From GCA-2709075 sp038146865 (GTDB lineage: Bacteria; Pseudomonadota; Alphaproteobacteria; MPNO01; UBA2964), in assembly GCA_038146865.1 (NCBI GenBank), contig JAYQSL010000004.1:28204-92203 (forward strand): a stretch of DNA of 64,000 nucleotides, in the 5' to 3' direction. Of the stretch, positions 55,462-63,936 are shown one piece after another (the first letter of the stretch is position 1; each line of letters begins with the position of its first letter). The notes under the pieces are model-generated. The model was not told the DNA's origin. It worked only from the letters and a program-made list of their open reading frames with translations, and ran no database searches. A program made the position numbers and the translations under genes.

Positions 55462-56936
55462 TCGCCGTTCCCCGTAAGTTGCTTGGCGGTCTCAATAGCC
55501 GCATCCAACGGAAGGTCAGTATCAATGCCGAAATAGATACTTGCCCCAATTAAAATAAAAGTTGGGAAAAGCAGAGAACTGGGCGCTTCCTCCACTTGCT
55601 CGGCATTTTCTGGTACAGGTTTCATGTAAGCCACTTCTACTATTCGCCAAACGTATACAACAGCAAGAAGGGAACTAAGGAGAACTAATAACCCTAGTGG
55701 CCACCAGCCTTTTTCGATCGCGGCAATAACAAGATACCACTTGCTGACAAAGCCTGCCGTGAGGGGTACTCCTATTAAACCGAGTCCACCTGTAACCAAG
55801 GCAGCTGTCGTCAGTGGCATTCGTCTGCCAATCCCCTGCAAATGATGGATGTTTACGGTCCCGAGACGGTAAACGATACAGCCCAGCGCTAAGAACATTC
55901 CTCCCTTTATGATGGCGTGATTAAAAAGGTGCAGAACGCTGGCTGTAACACCCGCGGCGTTGTGGAGACTTATTCCTAAAACAATGTAACCAATCTGAGC
56001 AACGCTGGAGTATGCCAGCATCCTTTTTAAATTTTCTTGAAAAATAGCAACAGTGGACGCGGCAAACATCGCAATAACTGCCAGTGCAGCGAGGATGTAG
56101 TCTAGGGGAAGGACATCAAACGTTAGCTCAATATTGAAAACCGAAAACAAAAATCTGAGGAGCACGTATACGGCAACCTTAGTAGCTGTAGCGGCTAAAA
56201 AAGCGCTGACCATTGATGGGGCGTAAGTGTAGGCATTGGGCAGCCATAAGTGCAGCGGGAAAAGAGCGAGTTTCAGGGAAATCCCGACGACGAGGAAAGC
56301 GAACGCCGCTCCTATAGTTCTGCTGGCACCTACCTTCTCGATGCGATCAGCCAGATCGTACATGTTTAAAGTGCCGGTTTCAGCATATAAAAGGCCGATC
56401 CCGATAACGATAAAGGTTGCCCCAATTGTGCCGAGGACCAAATACTGGTATGCGGCCGTTAGAGCTCGGCGGTCTTTTCCCATTCCGACTAAAACGTAGG
56501 TGGCAAGGGAATTTATTTCCAAGAAAACAAATAGATTGAAAGCATCTCCAGTGGCAGCCACTCCGAGAAGGCCGCAAAAACACAAAAGATAGCTTGTGTA
56601 GAAGAAATAAACTCGACGAACACCGTATTCTGCTCTCACGCTTTCCCTTGCATAAGGCATAATAACTGATCCGATACCGGTAACGATCAGCATAACAAAA
56701 GCGTTTGCCATGTCGATCCGATACTCAATACCTATTGGGGGAGCCCAGCCCCCCATCTGGTAGCTAATGGAACCGTCGGATATTACCTGCTGTAAAAGCA
56801 ACCAGGAGATCGCAAATGATGCCCATGTGCAGATTGTTGCTACTGCCCAAGACCAGTCTCGCACGCGCACTAACATGCAGATGGGCGCGCCAATCAAAGG
56901 TATTATAACGAGAAGAGCGGGAAAATGGGCAACCAT
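55458..56936 (-). CDS. mrpD: Mrp antiporter subunit MrpD
   Basis: 492 aa, about 14 membrane segments. The MrpD signature ALFPLHLWLPNAYTYAPSMVSAFLAATATKVAVYVLLR and the earlier FNLFVFLEINSLATYVLVGMG are seen. It is placed directly after mrpC, as in Mrp operons, so it is the orthologue of MrpD. The ATG starts on the last base of the mrpC stop. Confidence 0.92.
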   Translation of the reverse strand: MVAHFPALLVIIPLIGAPICMLVRVRDWSWAVATICTWASFAISWLLLQQVISDGSISYQMGGWAPPIGIEYRIDMANAFVMLIVTGIGSVIMPYARESVRAEYGVRRVYFFYTSYLLCFCGLLGVAATGDAFNLFVFLEINSLATYVLVGMGKDRRALTAAYQYLVLGTIGATFIVIGIGLLYAETGTLNMYDLADRIEKVGASRTIGAAFAFLVVGISLKLALFPLHLWLPNAYTYAPSMVSAFLAATATKVAVYVLLRFLFSVFNIELTFDVLPLDYILAALAVIAMFAASTVAIFQENLKRMLAYSSVAQIGYIVLGISLHNAAGVTASVLHLFNHAIIKGGMFLALGCIVYRLGTVNIHHLQGIGRRMPLTTAALVTGGLGLIGVPLTAGFVSKWYLVIAAIEKGWWPLGLLVLLSSLLAVVYVWRIVEVAYMKPVPENAEQVEEAPSSLLFPTFILIGASIYFGIDTDLPLDAAIETAKQLTGNGE

Positions 56937-57289
56937 TAATCTTCTTCCTCGTCTGCCTTATGGATCTCATCATCCTCGATAGTCCCATAAGCTTCGTTTA
57001 TTCTAACAACAAGAGCGAGCCCAAGGGCCGTTGTTGCAACGCCGACTACGATTGCCGTGAGTATAAGCACGTGAGGTAACGGGTTTGAGTAAACAGAAAA
57101 CCCTTCTGCGATAATAGGGGCTGTGCCACCAGTGATTTTCCCAAAACTTATGTAAAGGACAAAAACTGAGGCCTGAAAAATATTTAGCCCAACGATCTTT
57201 TTTATTAAATTGTCATGCGCGATGACGATGTAAAAACCTGCCATCATCAAAAACACAACAATCCAATAATTAAAGTAGTCTAGAAACAT
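56936..57289 (-). CDS. mrpC: Mrp antiporter subunit MrpC (NuoK-like)
   Basis: 117 aa with three membrane helices, a NuoK homologue. NLIKKIVGLNIFQASVFVLYISFG and HVLILTAIVVGVATTALGLALVVRI are typical of MrpC. It overlaps mrpB and mrpD by one base each, so the genes are coupled. Confidence 0.92.
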   Translation of the reverse strand: MFLDYFNYWIVVFLMMAGFYIVIAHDNLIKKIVGLNIFQASVFVLYISFGKITGGTAPIIAEGFSVYSNPLPHVLILTAIVVGVATTALGLALVVRINEAYGTIEDDEIHKADEEED

Positions 57290-57714
57290 TACTGAGGCCT
57301 ATCTCTGTGCCCAGCAAATGTAAAAAAGATTGTGACCATAACGGAAGCAACGGTTAGTCCAACCCCAAGTTCGACAAGCCAGATCCCTAGATGTTGTCCA
57401 AGCGTTGGATCTTTCGCCATGACATTGTAATCGAGAAAGTTGCCTCCAACGAGTAGGTTGAAAACACCTACGCCAGCGTAGAGGAGCACGCCCATGGCTA
57501 TCCCGAACCTCAAGATTCCCCTTGGTAATACAGCTCCTGCGTCTTTAACTCCAAAAATTAAAGCATATAGAATGAACGCTGAGGCAAAAATCACCCCGGC
57601 CTGAAAACCACCACCAGGCCCAAAATCTCCATGAAATTGAACGTAAAGAGCAAATAGAAGGATAAAGGGCATCAGTAGCTTTGAGACAACTCTTAAGACC
57701 AGGTAACTACGCAT
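57289..57714 (-). CDS. mrpB: Mrp antiporter subunit MrpB (DUF4040/MnhB-like)
   Basis: 141 aa with four membrane helices. The strand YVQFHGDFGPGGGFQAGVIFASAFI matches the MnhB signature HGHxxPGGGFxGG. It sits between the MbhD-like and MrpC genes, as in Mrp operons. Confidence 0.92.
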   Translation of the reverse strand: MRSYLVLRVVSKLLMPFILLFALYVQFHGDFGPGGGFQAGVIFASAFILYALIFGVKDAGAVLPRGILRFGIAMGVLLYAGVGVFNLLVGGNFLDYNVMAKDPTLGQHLGIWLVELGVGLTVASVMVTIFFTFAGHRDRPQ

Positions 57715-58237
57715 TTTGATCGTCTCCTGAGTCTCTTTCTCTTCGCCAATTGCCTAAAAGTAATATGACCCCAATCCCGGCCGTGAAAATCACGGTTACC
57801 TCGCCCAGAGTGTCGTAACCTCGATAGCTGGCGAGGACAGCGGTCACTACATTAGGAACCGTAGTTTTCTCTTGAGCCTCGGCCAGATAGGTCGGTCCGA
57901 CATGCGTATGAACCGGCGCGTTTTTAGACCCAAACGGAGCTAAATCTAAGGTCCCATAAATCAGCGCAGCCCCGGTCAGGAATACGACACAAAGTGGAAC
58001 CAACTTCGTGTGCATTGGTTTTTTTTCCCGATCTGTTGTTAACGCAAGTGTACCCAAGGCTAAAACGGTCGATATCCCCGCTCCAACGGATGCTTCGGTA
58101 AAGGCAACATCGACGGCATCAAGCACAACAAACATGGCCGCGGCTAAAAGGCTAAAAATACTGCCTAACATCACCACAGCGAATAAATTCCTTATCTTAA
58201 CGATGGCGATTACGGTGATTGCCATAAACGAGAGCAA
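57707..58237 (-). CDS. MrpA C-terminal/MbhD-MbhE-like subunit
   Basis: 176 aa with about five membrane segments. The N-terminal part (LFAVVMLGSIFSLLAAAMFVVLDAVDVAFTEASVGAGISTVL) corresponds to the C-terminal MbhD-like part of standard MrpA, and the end (YRGYDTLGEVTVIFTAGIGVILLLG) to MbhE. It is therefore a separate gene for the MrpA tail. The start is uncertain: the TTG used here has no ribosome site, while a strong GAGGAGAG lies before an in-frame ATA at 58261 that overlaps the mrpG stop. MrpA's channel part is replaced by the MrpD-like paralogues. Confidence 0.85.
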   Translation of the reverse strand: MLSFMAITVIAIVKIRNLFAVVMLGSIFSLLAAAMFVVLDAVDVAFTEASVGAGISTVLALGTLALTTDREKKPMHTKLVPLCVVFLTGAALIYGTLDLAPFGSKNAPVHTHVGPTYLAEAQEKTTVPNVVTAVLASYRGYDTLGEVTVIFTAGIGVILLLGNWRRERDSGDDQNA

Positions 58238-58257
58238 GACTATGTTAACGACGGTTT

Positions 58258-58620
58258 CTATTGTTCTCTCTCCTCAGAATTCTTTGTTTGTTGAGTTGGA
58301 TGCTCATCTCGCCAGTCATTTTTGAGCTCTGGCTCAACACCGCTGCTCAGAGCAGCATGTGCAAGAGAAAAACTAGATGTGGGGCTGGTAATAAATATGA
58401 ATATCAAGATTAGCCCTAGTTTCGCCGATATTAGTGTCGGTCCGGCCTGCAACATCAACCCGATTAGAATTGCGGCACTGCCGAGGGTATCTGTGATACT
58501 CGCAGCATGCATCCGTGTGTAAACGTCAGGAAAACGGAGAACTCCAATTGCACCGCAGACAAGGGCGAAGGCTCCGATTAAAATCAGAATCCAAGACGAT
58601 ATTTCGATAAAGAGCGCCAT
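58258..58620 (-). CDS. mrpG: Mrp antiporter subunit MrpG
   Basis: 120 aa with three membrane helices. GVLRFPDVYTRMHAASITDTLGSAAILIGLM is the MnhG signature. It begins on the last base of the mrpF stop (TAATG-type overlap). The C-terminal 25 residues are polar and extend past the usual end. Confidence 0.92.
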   Translation of the reverse strand: MALFIEISSWILILIGAFALVCGAIGVLRFPDVYTRMHAASITDTLGSAAILIGLMLQAGPTLISAKLGLILIFIFITSPTSSFSLAHAALSSGVEPELKNDWRDEHPTQQTKNSEEREQ

Positions 58621-58907
58621 TAGAGTGGCTTTTCGTCTTCGCCGGACCGAGCAAGGTCGCCGTACTTAAGGACTTTTAGGACAGCGATAACCCCAATAAA
58701 GTTTATCAAGGCATAGACCAGTGCGATATCCATAAAATCTGGTCGGCCCATTAAAAATCCCAACACTGCTATTAAAAGGACAATTTTGGTTCCGACCATA
58801 TTGACCGCCAAGATGCGATCGTAAATCGATGGGCCTAGGAAGGCTCTTACCAACGCAATCAACATGGTCACAAGGAGTGCAAAAGCTGCTGCCGCAAACA
58901 TGGTCAT
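58620..58907 (-). CDS. mrpF: Mrp antiporter subunit MrpF
   Basis: 95 aa with three membrane helices. PSIYDRILAVNMVGTKIVLLIAV and DIALVYALINFIGVIAVLK match MnhF. It is 2 bases after mrpE. Confidence 0.92.
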   Translation of the reverse strand: MTMFAAAAFALLVTMLIALVRAFLGPSIYDRILAVNMVGTKIVLLIAVLGFLMGRPDFMDIALVYALINFIGVIAVLKVLKYGDLARSGEDEKPL

Positions 58908-58909
58908 GG

Positions 58910-59398
58910 TTATTCTCCGGCCATTTTTGAAACTCTACGGTCCATTTCTCCACCTAAGAGATCTCTTGCACCGCTCTCGGAGAGGGCATGAACAAGAATT
59001 TCATTGTTGGCTACGTCAACCGATATTGTTCCCGGAGTTAGGGTAATTGAATTCGCATAAACAACTTGCCCAAGATCGGTCTGCTGCGATGCTCGGACTC
59101 GGACCATGGTCGGTGAGATCTTTGATGTTGGCGAAAGCACCAGTTTTACGACATCAATGTTTGCCTTGATGATCTCGACTATCAGCCAGCCCCAATAAAC
59201 AAGAGCTCTCCAAGTAAGATGAAGAGGATGGCCTTCGTGATCGACTATATCCATTCGAATTGTAACCCAAATAACCGCAGCGCAGGAGAGGATCCCAAGA
59301 GAGATTATGAAAGGAATAAATATACCTGAGAGGAGGAGCCAGACTCCAAAAAGAAGCCCACCAATGGATAAGGCATGTATGAGGTCTTTTCTGTTCAT
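58910..59398 (-). CDS. mrpE: Mrp antiporter subunit MrpE
   Basis: 162 aa, two or three membrane segments and a cytoplasmic tail. WLIVEIIKANIDVVKLVLSP and YANSITLTPGTISVDVANNEILVHAL match MnhE. It is the first gene of the antiporter operon, so the promoter lies in 59399-59550, divergent from the cold-shock gene. Confidence 0.92.
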   Translation of the reverse strand: MNRKDLIHALSIGGLLFGVWLLLSGIFIPFIISLGILSCAAVIWVTIRMDIVDHEGHPLHLTWRALVYWGWLIVEIIKANIDVVKLVLSPTSKISPTMVRVRASQQTDLGQVVYANSITLTPGTISVDVANNEILVHALSESGARDLLGGEMDRRVSKMAGE

Positions 59399-59613
59399 GT
59401 CAGAAGGTGGCCCCGCGTGTTATTAAACAAAATTAGGTCTTCAACACCCGGAGCCTATTATGGCCTTTTGGGAATTTCTACCCCGAACTATCCAATTTTT
59501 TTTAGATTAGGGACTAAAATTGGGTATAATAGTCCTGAATAAAAAATAGCGCAGTGGTAGATTTTTCTCGGCGTAATAAAAAAAGCGGCCGTAAGGTCGA
59601 TTGGGGGAGGCGA

Positions 59614-60159
59614 ATGAGTGATCAAGGTGTATCGCATTCTAGCGTTCAATCAACAGAAGTTGTTGGTGTAGTAAAGTGGTTCAATGGCTCCAAAGGGTTC
59701 GGTTTTGTTACCCCAAAGGATGGGTCGCCAGACATTTTTTTGCACCTGACGATTTTGAAGCAATCTGGCTTTGATGTTGTATCGCCTGGAATGACAGTCA
59801 GAGCAGAAGTCGCTGAAGGCCCCAGGGGTTTGCAGGCTGTTTCCGTCATTGAAGTTGATAAAAGCACAGCCTCAGAAGGAGAGGGGCATAAGACTTCAAG
59901 ATTCAAATGGGCTCAAGAAACCTCAGACCTAGAACCCGAGGGCGATTTTATCTTGGGCACTGTCAAATGGTTTAACGCGTCCAAAGGCTATGGGTTTGTC
60001 TCCCCGAAAGATGATAGCTCGTTAGATGTATTTGTTCATATGGTTACCCTCAGACGTTCGGGGATTAACGATCTCAATCCGGGAGCGGAGATCGAGTTTC
60101 GTTATGGTGAGGGAGTGAAGGGCAAGCAAGCCACCCATGTTCGATTGGTGAGCAATTAA
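59614..60159 (+). CDS. Two-domain cold-shock protein
   Basis: 181 aa with two cold-shock domains. The first has VVKWFNGSKGFGFVTPKDG and DIFLHLTIL, the second GTVKWFNASKGYGFVSPKDDS and DVFVHMVTL; RNP1-like KGFGFV and RNP2-like motifs are intact. A polar linker (about 80-105) separates them. ATG 59614 is chosen for the strong GGGGGAGG in front; a GTG 20 codons earlier is possible, giving an extra basic N-terminus (SRRNKKSGRK). It binds single-stranded RNA or DNA. Confidence 0.92.
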   Translation: MSDQGVSHSSVQSTEVVGVVKWFNGSKGFGFVTPKDGSPDIFLHLTILKQSGFDVVSPGMTVRAEVAEGPRGLQAVSVIEVDKSTASEGEGHKTSRFKWAQETSDLEPEGDFILGTVKWFNASKGYGFVSPKDDSSLDVFVHMVTLRRSGINDLNPGAEIEFRYGEGVKGKQATHVRLVSN

Positions 60160-60212
60160 AATCGAATTGAATTTTTCAACCGGCATGGATTGTGATTTGG
60201 TTTTTTAGAGTG

Positions 60213-60674
60213 ATGCGGCTTACTTTAATCATCATTGCAGTCTTTTTGTTCAGTGCTTTTTCATATGAAAAAGGCGCTGCCTTTGCCGCATCAGAAAAAT
60301 TAGAAAGTCTGATAATTCGAGTTGATGGCGCTGAGATAAAATTTAATGTGGAGGTTGCTCGTACCCCAAGCCAACAGGAGGCGGGCCTTATGTTTCGGCG
60401 GAGCCTTCCTAAAGATCAAGGAATGCTTTTCATCTACCCATACCAATCAATCGTGAAAATGTGGATGAAAAATACTTTTATTCCGCTGGATATGGTCTTC
60501 ATAAATTCAAAAGGTATCGTTAAAAAAATTGTAGAACGTACAGTGCCGTTATCTCTAAATGTCATTAGTTCGGAAGAAACGGTAATAGCCGTTTTAGAGT
60601 TGAATGGAGGAACATCAAATCGGATTGGGTTAAAACGTGGGGATCAGGTTTTCCATCCGTACTTTAAAAATTGA
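60213..60674 (+). CDS. DUF192 family exported protein
   Basis: 153 aa with a signal peptide (RLTLIIIAVFLFSAFS) and the DUF192 domain: QEAGLMFRRSLPKDQGMLFIY and MWMKNTFIPLDMVFI. ATG 60213 is used; a GTG at 60192 would add a short basic lead. Ribosome sites are weak at both. Function of the family is unknown; it is periplasmic. Convergent with the GlcG-like gene. Confidence 0.85.
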   Translation: MRLTLIIIAVFLFSAFSYEKGAAFAASEKLESLIIRVDGAEIKFNVEVARTPSQQEAGLMFRRSLPKDQGMLFIYPYQSIVKMWMKNTFIPLDMVFINSKGIVKKIVERTVPLSLNVISSEETVIAVLELNGGTSNRIGLKRGDQVFHPYFKN

Positions 60675-60701
60675 GGGTTAATTGGGTCGCAAGAAAACGA
60701 G

Positions 60702-61169
60702 TTAATTTTCCAATCTTGCTTTTCGGCCTAAATCGGCTGCATCGTGATCAGTGAGAAGACCCGCAGCCCTTATTCCTATATTCGCGAGTTCTTCATCTCG
60801 TTCTGGCCTCTCTCCAGTTACGCCAATAGCCCCCAGGATATCGCCCTTGGTATCTCGGATGAGCATGCCCCCATCCTCTGCAAAAATTTTTCCTTCTGAT
60901 GCCTTAAAAAGATAATCCATGAACAATGGCCGTTGTTCCGCTCGATATCTAACAAGCGAGCTTGATCGACCCATTGCCAGGGAGGCATAAGCTTTCCCAT
61001 AAGCCATTTCATAGCGGATCATCGAAGACTCATCTTGTTTTTTAAAAACAACCGGGGAGGCTCCTTGGTCAGTGACAATTACTGCCATGGGCTTATCCCC
61101 GACCTTTTCCGCCTCAGCGAATATAGCGTCAATTATTAACTCAGCTTGCTTCAACGAAATTGTGGTCAT
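60702..61169 (-). CDS. GlcG/HbpS-family protein
   Basis: 155 aa, one GlcG/HbpS domain, with no signal peptide. MAVIVTDQGASPVVFKKQD and IGVTGERPERDEELANIG are typical. HbpS binds haem and GlcG is in the glycolate cluster, but the domain also occurs in dehydratases and others. The real role here is unknown. It stands alone, divergent from tRNA-Pro. Confidence 0.85.
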   Translation of the reverse strand: MTTISLKQAELIIDAIFAEAEKVGDKPMAVIVTDQGASPVVFKKQDESSMIRYEMAYGKAYASLAMGRSSSLVRYRAEQRPLFMDYLFKASEGKIFAEDGGMLIRDTKGDILGAIGVTGERPERDEELANIGIRAAGLLTDHDAADLGRKARLEN

Positions 61170-61281
61170 GGGATCTAGCTATTTTTGTTGTAAATCAATA
61201 GGAGTAGAACTCTATGTTTTCTTATTGGCAAGCTTAATACCGCTTGCTCTATTGGACATTAACGCATAATTATGCACGCTA

Positions 61282-61358
61282 CGGGGTGTAGCGCAGCCTG
61301 GTAGCGCATCTGCTTTGGGAGCAGAGGGTCGGCGGTTCGAATCCGTCCACCCCGACCA
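61282..61358 (+). tRNA. tRNA-Pro(TGG)
   Basis: 77 bases with encoded CCA. Acceptor stem CGGGGTG pairs with CACCCCG, discriminator A. The anticodon loop TTTGGGA between TCTGC and GCAGA places TGG (61316-61318). The T loop GGTTCGAATCC is standard. It is followed by an integrase gene that points toward it. Confidence 0.95.
61334..61358. other. Likely attachment site (attL) at the 3' end of tRNA-Pro
   Basis: The T-arm and acceptor 3' end of the tRNA next to a tyrosine integrase is the classic crossover site for islands and phages. No second copy of this segment was found up to 64000, so attR would lie beyond the window. Confidence 0.35.
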
Positions 61359-61403
61359 ATAAAAGCCAGTAATACCAATACTTTATGAGTAGCCGCTGGG
61401 GGG

Positions 61404-62648
61404 TTATGATACGGCTTTTAGGGGGGTGTCGTCACTTTTGTCGTCACAATAGGCCCGGTTTTGTTCACCTTTTGTTAGCGAAAACCCAACTTTGTCGTTG
61501 ATCGCATCGCGCCCTGTATCGACATTAACGTGGAGATATCTTTGGGTCGTCGCGATATCTGTATGCCCTAATATCTCTTTTATAATGTTAATATCGACAC
61601 CTCGCGCATTGAGCCAAGTCCCAAGCGTGTGCCTTAAATCGTGGATTCGAACATCTTCTCGACCGATCCGTTTTCGAGCCGTGTAGAAGGTTGTTCGAAT
61701 GCTTTTTATACGTCCCTTTAATGCCTGCGTATTTGGTTTACCGGTGCGCTGATTAAGTTCGTTGCAGTTCATGCATTTGCAGCCATTAATCCCAAATATG
61801 AAAACCGGCCCTGATGTTCGCTCTCCAACAACATTCCTAAGCAAGTAATAAAGATCATCGCACATTCCAACCACGTGCTCTTTGTCACCTTTTTGTATGA
61901 CCACGATCTGTCTTTGGTTCCACCTGATATTCTTCTTTATATCAAGCTGCATCACATTTTCCCGCCGTAAACCTGTTAACAGCATGGTTAAAATTATCGG
62001 TCGAGCGTGAGCGACCATTTCATTGATCAACTCAAATGCTTCAGCCTCATCTCTTAGCGGGTTAGTTCGTTGTTCATCAGTTTTTCGACGAGCAATTTGT
62101 ACGATGGGGAAGGTGGGAGCACCCCGATTATCCATTTGCCGCTTTTTCGGCATGTAGTAATCGTCTTCATCTACCGTCAGCATAACTCTTTTAATAAATG
62201 CTAACTCTTTGTTAATGGTCCCGTCTGAAATTGGTTTTGGGTTTACAGTGTTTATACGAGAACCAGTTGAGCGTCTTTTTTCTATGTATTTCCAGCACCA
62301 ATCTTCAGAAACTTCATCAAGGTAAAAGTCACCAAGGGTCGCAATAATCTGCTCTGAAATTTGCCGATGCCATTCTGCCGTTGCGCGTTTCTCCCAGCGT
62401 CTTGGGTAAACGTAATCGAACTGCTCTTTAAAACTGCGGCGCTGTTTGCCGTCTAAAGAATGCTTCCACGCTTGTGCGATCTTCTCGTCGAGGACTTTCT
62501 GGGCTTCTTCAATGTCGTTTGTTCCAAGGGAAATTTGGTGACGTTGCCCATTGATTTGGAACTGTCCGTAAATTGTATTTTTTCGCCAATACATATTGTC
62601 CGGGAGGCGGGGCTTTCGTCCTTTTCTAGGTTGTCTTTTGCGTGACAT
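61404..62648 (-). CDS. Tyrosine-recombinase integrase
   Basis: 414 aa site-specific recombinase. The catalytic residues are seen: Arg in LLTGLRREN (about 228), His-x-x-Arg in HDLRHTLG (336/339), His in GHTDIATTQ (362) and nucleophile Tyr 371 in RYLHV. The N-terminal arm-binding region (about 1-120) is present, and an unusual Cys cluster (CKCMNC, about 290-295) interrupts the catalytic domain, perhaps binding metal. It lies 45 bases from tRNA-Pro and probably inserted the adjacent island there. Confidence 0.92.
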   Translation of the reverse strand: MSRKRQPRKGRKPRLPDNMYWRKNTIYGQFQINGQRHQISLGTNDIEEAQKVLDEKIAQAWKHSLDGKQRRSFKEQFDYVYPRRWEKRATAEWHRQISEQIIATLGDFYLDEVSEDWCWKYIEKRRSTGSRINTVNPKPISDGTINKELAFIKRVMLTVDEDDYYMPKKRQMDNRGAPTFPIVQIARRKTDEQRTNPLRDEAEAFELINEMVAHARPIILTMLLTGLRRENVMQLDIKKNIRWNQRQIVVIQKGDKEHVVGMCDDLYYLLRNVVGERTSGPVFIFGINGCKCMNCNELNQRTGKPNTQALKGRIKSIRTTFYTARKRIGREDVRIHDLRHTLGTWLNARGVDINIIKEILGHTDIATTQRYLHVNVDTGRDAINDKVGFSLTKGEQNRAYCDDKSDDTPLKAVS

Positions 62649-62815
62649 CTGGAGACCCTCTCTATAAACGTATCAATCTGCGCTTGTGTATATTTCGGCT
62701 TGTTAAGACCCGGAATTTGCACAAAACCCAAAAGACCTTGCTTGGTTAAAGATCGGACACTTGCAGGGGCGATACCAAGCTGCTTTGCCACATCCTTTTG
62801 AGTGAGCAAACTCAT
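62453..62815 (-). CDS. Helix-turn-helix protein (AlpA/excisionase-like)
   Basis: 120 aa. The first 56 residues hold a MerR/excisionase-type HTH (TQKDVAKQLGIAPASVRSLTKQGLLG). Its C-terminal half (basic, KKPRKSSTRRSHKRGS) overlaps the first 196 bases of the integrase in a different frame, so the integrase may be translated from within this gene or this tail may be non-essential. It is probably the directionality factor or regulator of the integrase. Confidence 0.65.
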   Translation of the reverse strand: MSLLTQKDVAKQLGIAPASVRSLTKQGLLGFVQIPGLNKPKYTQAQIDTFIERVSRCHAKDNLEKDESPASRTICIGEKIQFTDSSKSMGNVTKFPLEQTTLKKPRKSSTRRSHKRGSIL

Positions 62816-62851
62816 TCAGAATCCTCGCATTTTCTTATCATTGAGGCCAGT

Positions 62852-63277
62852 TCAATCGTTTGCCCCGCGGTGTTTATCTCGTGTTGTTTTTATGCCTTCT
62901 TGGTCTCCATAGAATGCAGAGGAGCTTGTCAGTTTCGATGACAAAAAAGTGCCGACACCAATCAGATTTAAAGCTCGATTGGCACCTTCGTCAGGCGAAA
63001 CCTTACCGGTTGCGACATCCATCGGTGCCATAACAGCGCCGTAAGCATCCCTGACAAATTCAGGGGTAGAACCTTCAAGACGAATATCATCACTGGTTTC
63101 ATCGACATCGAGGTATGGTGATCGAACCGGTGCGATGTATCCAAGCAGCCCAAGCCTTGCTGCATCACTGGGTGACGGTGTTTTGCCAGTTTGAGCATAG
63201 GCATCGAGCAAAGGCTGCATCAGAGCATCCTTGCCGTACAGATATCCTTTCTCTTTTTGGAGTAATCCCGAAGCCAT
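62852..63277 (-). CDS. Hypothetical island protein
   Basis: 141 aa, mostly soluble, no signal peptide. It has D-E-T-S-D-D and repeated P-rich turns (SPYLDVDETSDDIRLEG), without a domain I recognise. It could be a fragment of a larger phage or element protein. It is on the same strand as the HTH and integrase genes, 36 bases before the HTH gene. Confidence 0.5.
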   Translation of the reverse strand: MASGLLQKEKGYLYGKDALMQPLLDAYAQTGKTPSPSDAARLGLLGYIAPVRSPYLDVDETSDDIRLEGSTPEFVRDAYGAVMAPMDVATGKVSPDEGANRALNLIGVGTFLSSKLTSSSAFYGDQEGIKTTRDKHRGAND

Positions 63278-63302
63278 TCAAATTCCTTAAGGGTAAAAAT
63301 GA

Positions 63303-63336
63303 AGAAACCCCCTTGAGCGGTGGCAGCTCTTGGGGG
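63303..63336 (-). terminator. Hairpin upstream of the island hypothetical gene
   Basis: Arms ACCCCCTTGAG and CTCTTGGGGGT with an internal mismatch, on the minus strand followed by TTTCTTCATTTTT. It could end transcription of the gene at 63496-63936. The plus strand lacks a clear T run. Confidence 0.5.
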
Positions 63337-63495
63337 TCTCTTCAGGGTAAAATGGGAGTTATCGGTGAGAGGGAAGAACTAACCTACAACTCGACCATTT
63401 TAATAATTATAGCAATTTTCGCCGTCGGACACAATAAATAGTGGTGTAAACTGACACCGAAATACTATATGTTGTGTTGCGTTCGCCCGCTCACA

Positions 63496-63936
63496 TCATG
63501 GCATCCAAACGCGATTGTTGGGTTTATCTATTCTCCTTTGAGAAACAAAGCACGCTTTGTGTTTCAGCCTTTCATTCGCATTATAAAGACCACACACTTT
63601 TCGCTCATTGTCTCTAATTCTCTGAGTGGCGACCCCAATATCTTTTTCAATTTGTTTCCGTTTTTTTGCATAATCTGCCGCCAATGCCAACGCTAAGTCT
63701 CTCTGGATCTTATCAGGGGCGTTTTTTGCGGCGGCTTTGAACCCGTTTTCCACTGCGCGGATGTCTTTCAGAACCTTTTTTTCCCTGTCCAGGCCAAATT
63801 GAATAATTTTATTCAATTGCTGATAAGACCGAATCTGGTCCCAGTCCATGCTTCGAGCTCTGTTATGCTGATTTGCATTTCCCACGACGGGTACGACGAG
63901 TAGGCCAACCAATGCGGCAATGAAAAGTGTTTTCAT
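63496..63936 (-). CDS. Hypothetical secreted coiled-coil protein
   Basis: 146 aa with a signal peptide (KTLFIAALVGLLVVPVVGNA, cleaved after NA). The mature part is Lys/Arg/Ala-rich and mostly helical (residues 40-115, KKVLKDIRAVENGFKAAAKN) with two Cys (KVCGLY, KACFV) that could link in the periplasm. It lies in the island next to the integrase. Function unknown. Confidence 0.65.
   Translation of the reverse strand: MKTLFIAALVGLLVVPVVGNANQHNRARSMDWDQIRSYQQLNKIIQFGLDREKKVLKDIRAVENGFKAAAKNAPDKIQRDLALALAADYAKKRKQIEKDIGVATQRIRDNERKVCGLYNANERLKHKACFVSQRRIDKPNNRVWMP

Noticed and set aside
59554..59613. GTG start for the cold-shock protein
   Set aside because: Possible, but the strong GGGGGAGG before ATG 59614 makes the shorter form more likely.
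61360..61420. Inverted TAAAAGCC/GGCTTTTA pair after tRNA-Pro
   Set aside because: Arms are 45 bases apart and one lies inside the integrase end; likely chance or a weak integrase site.
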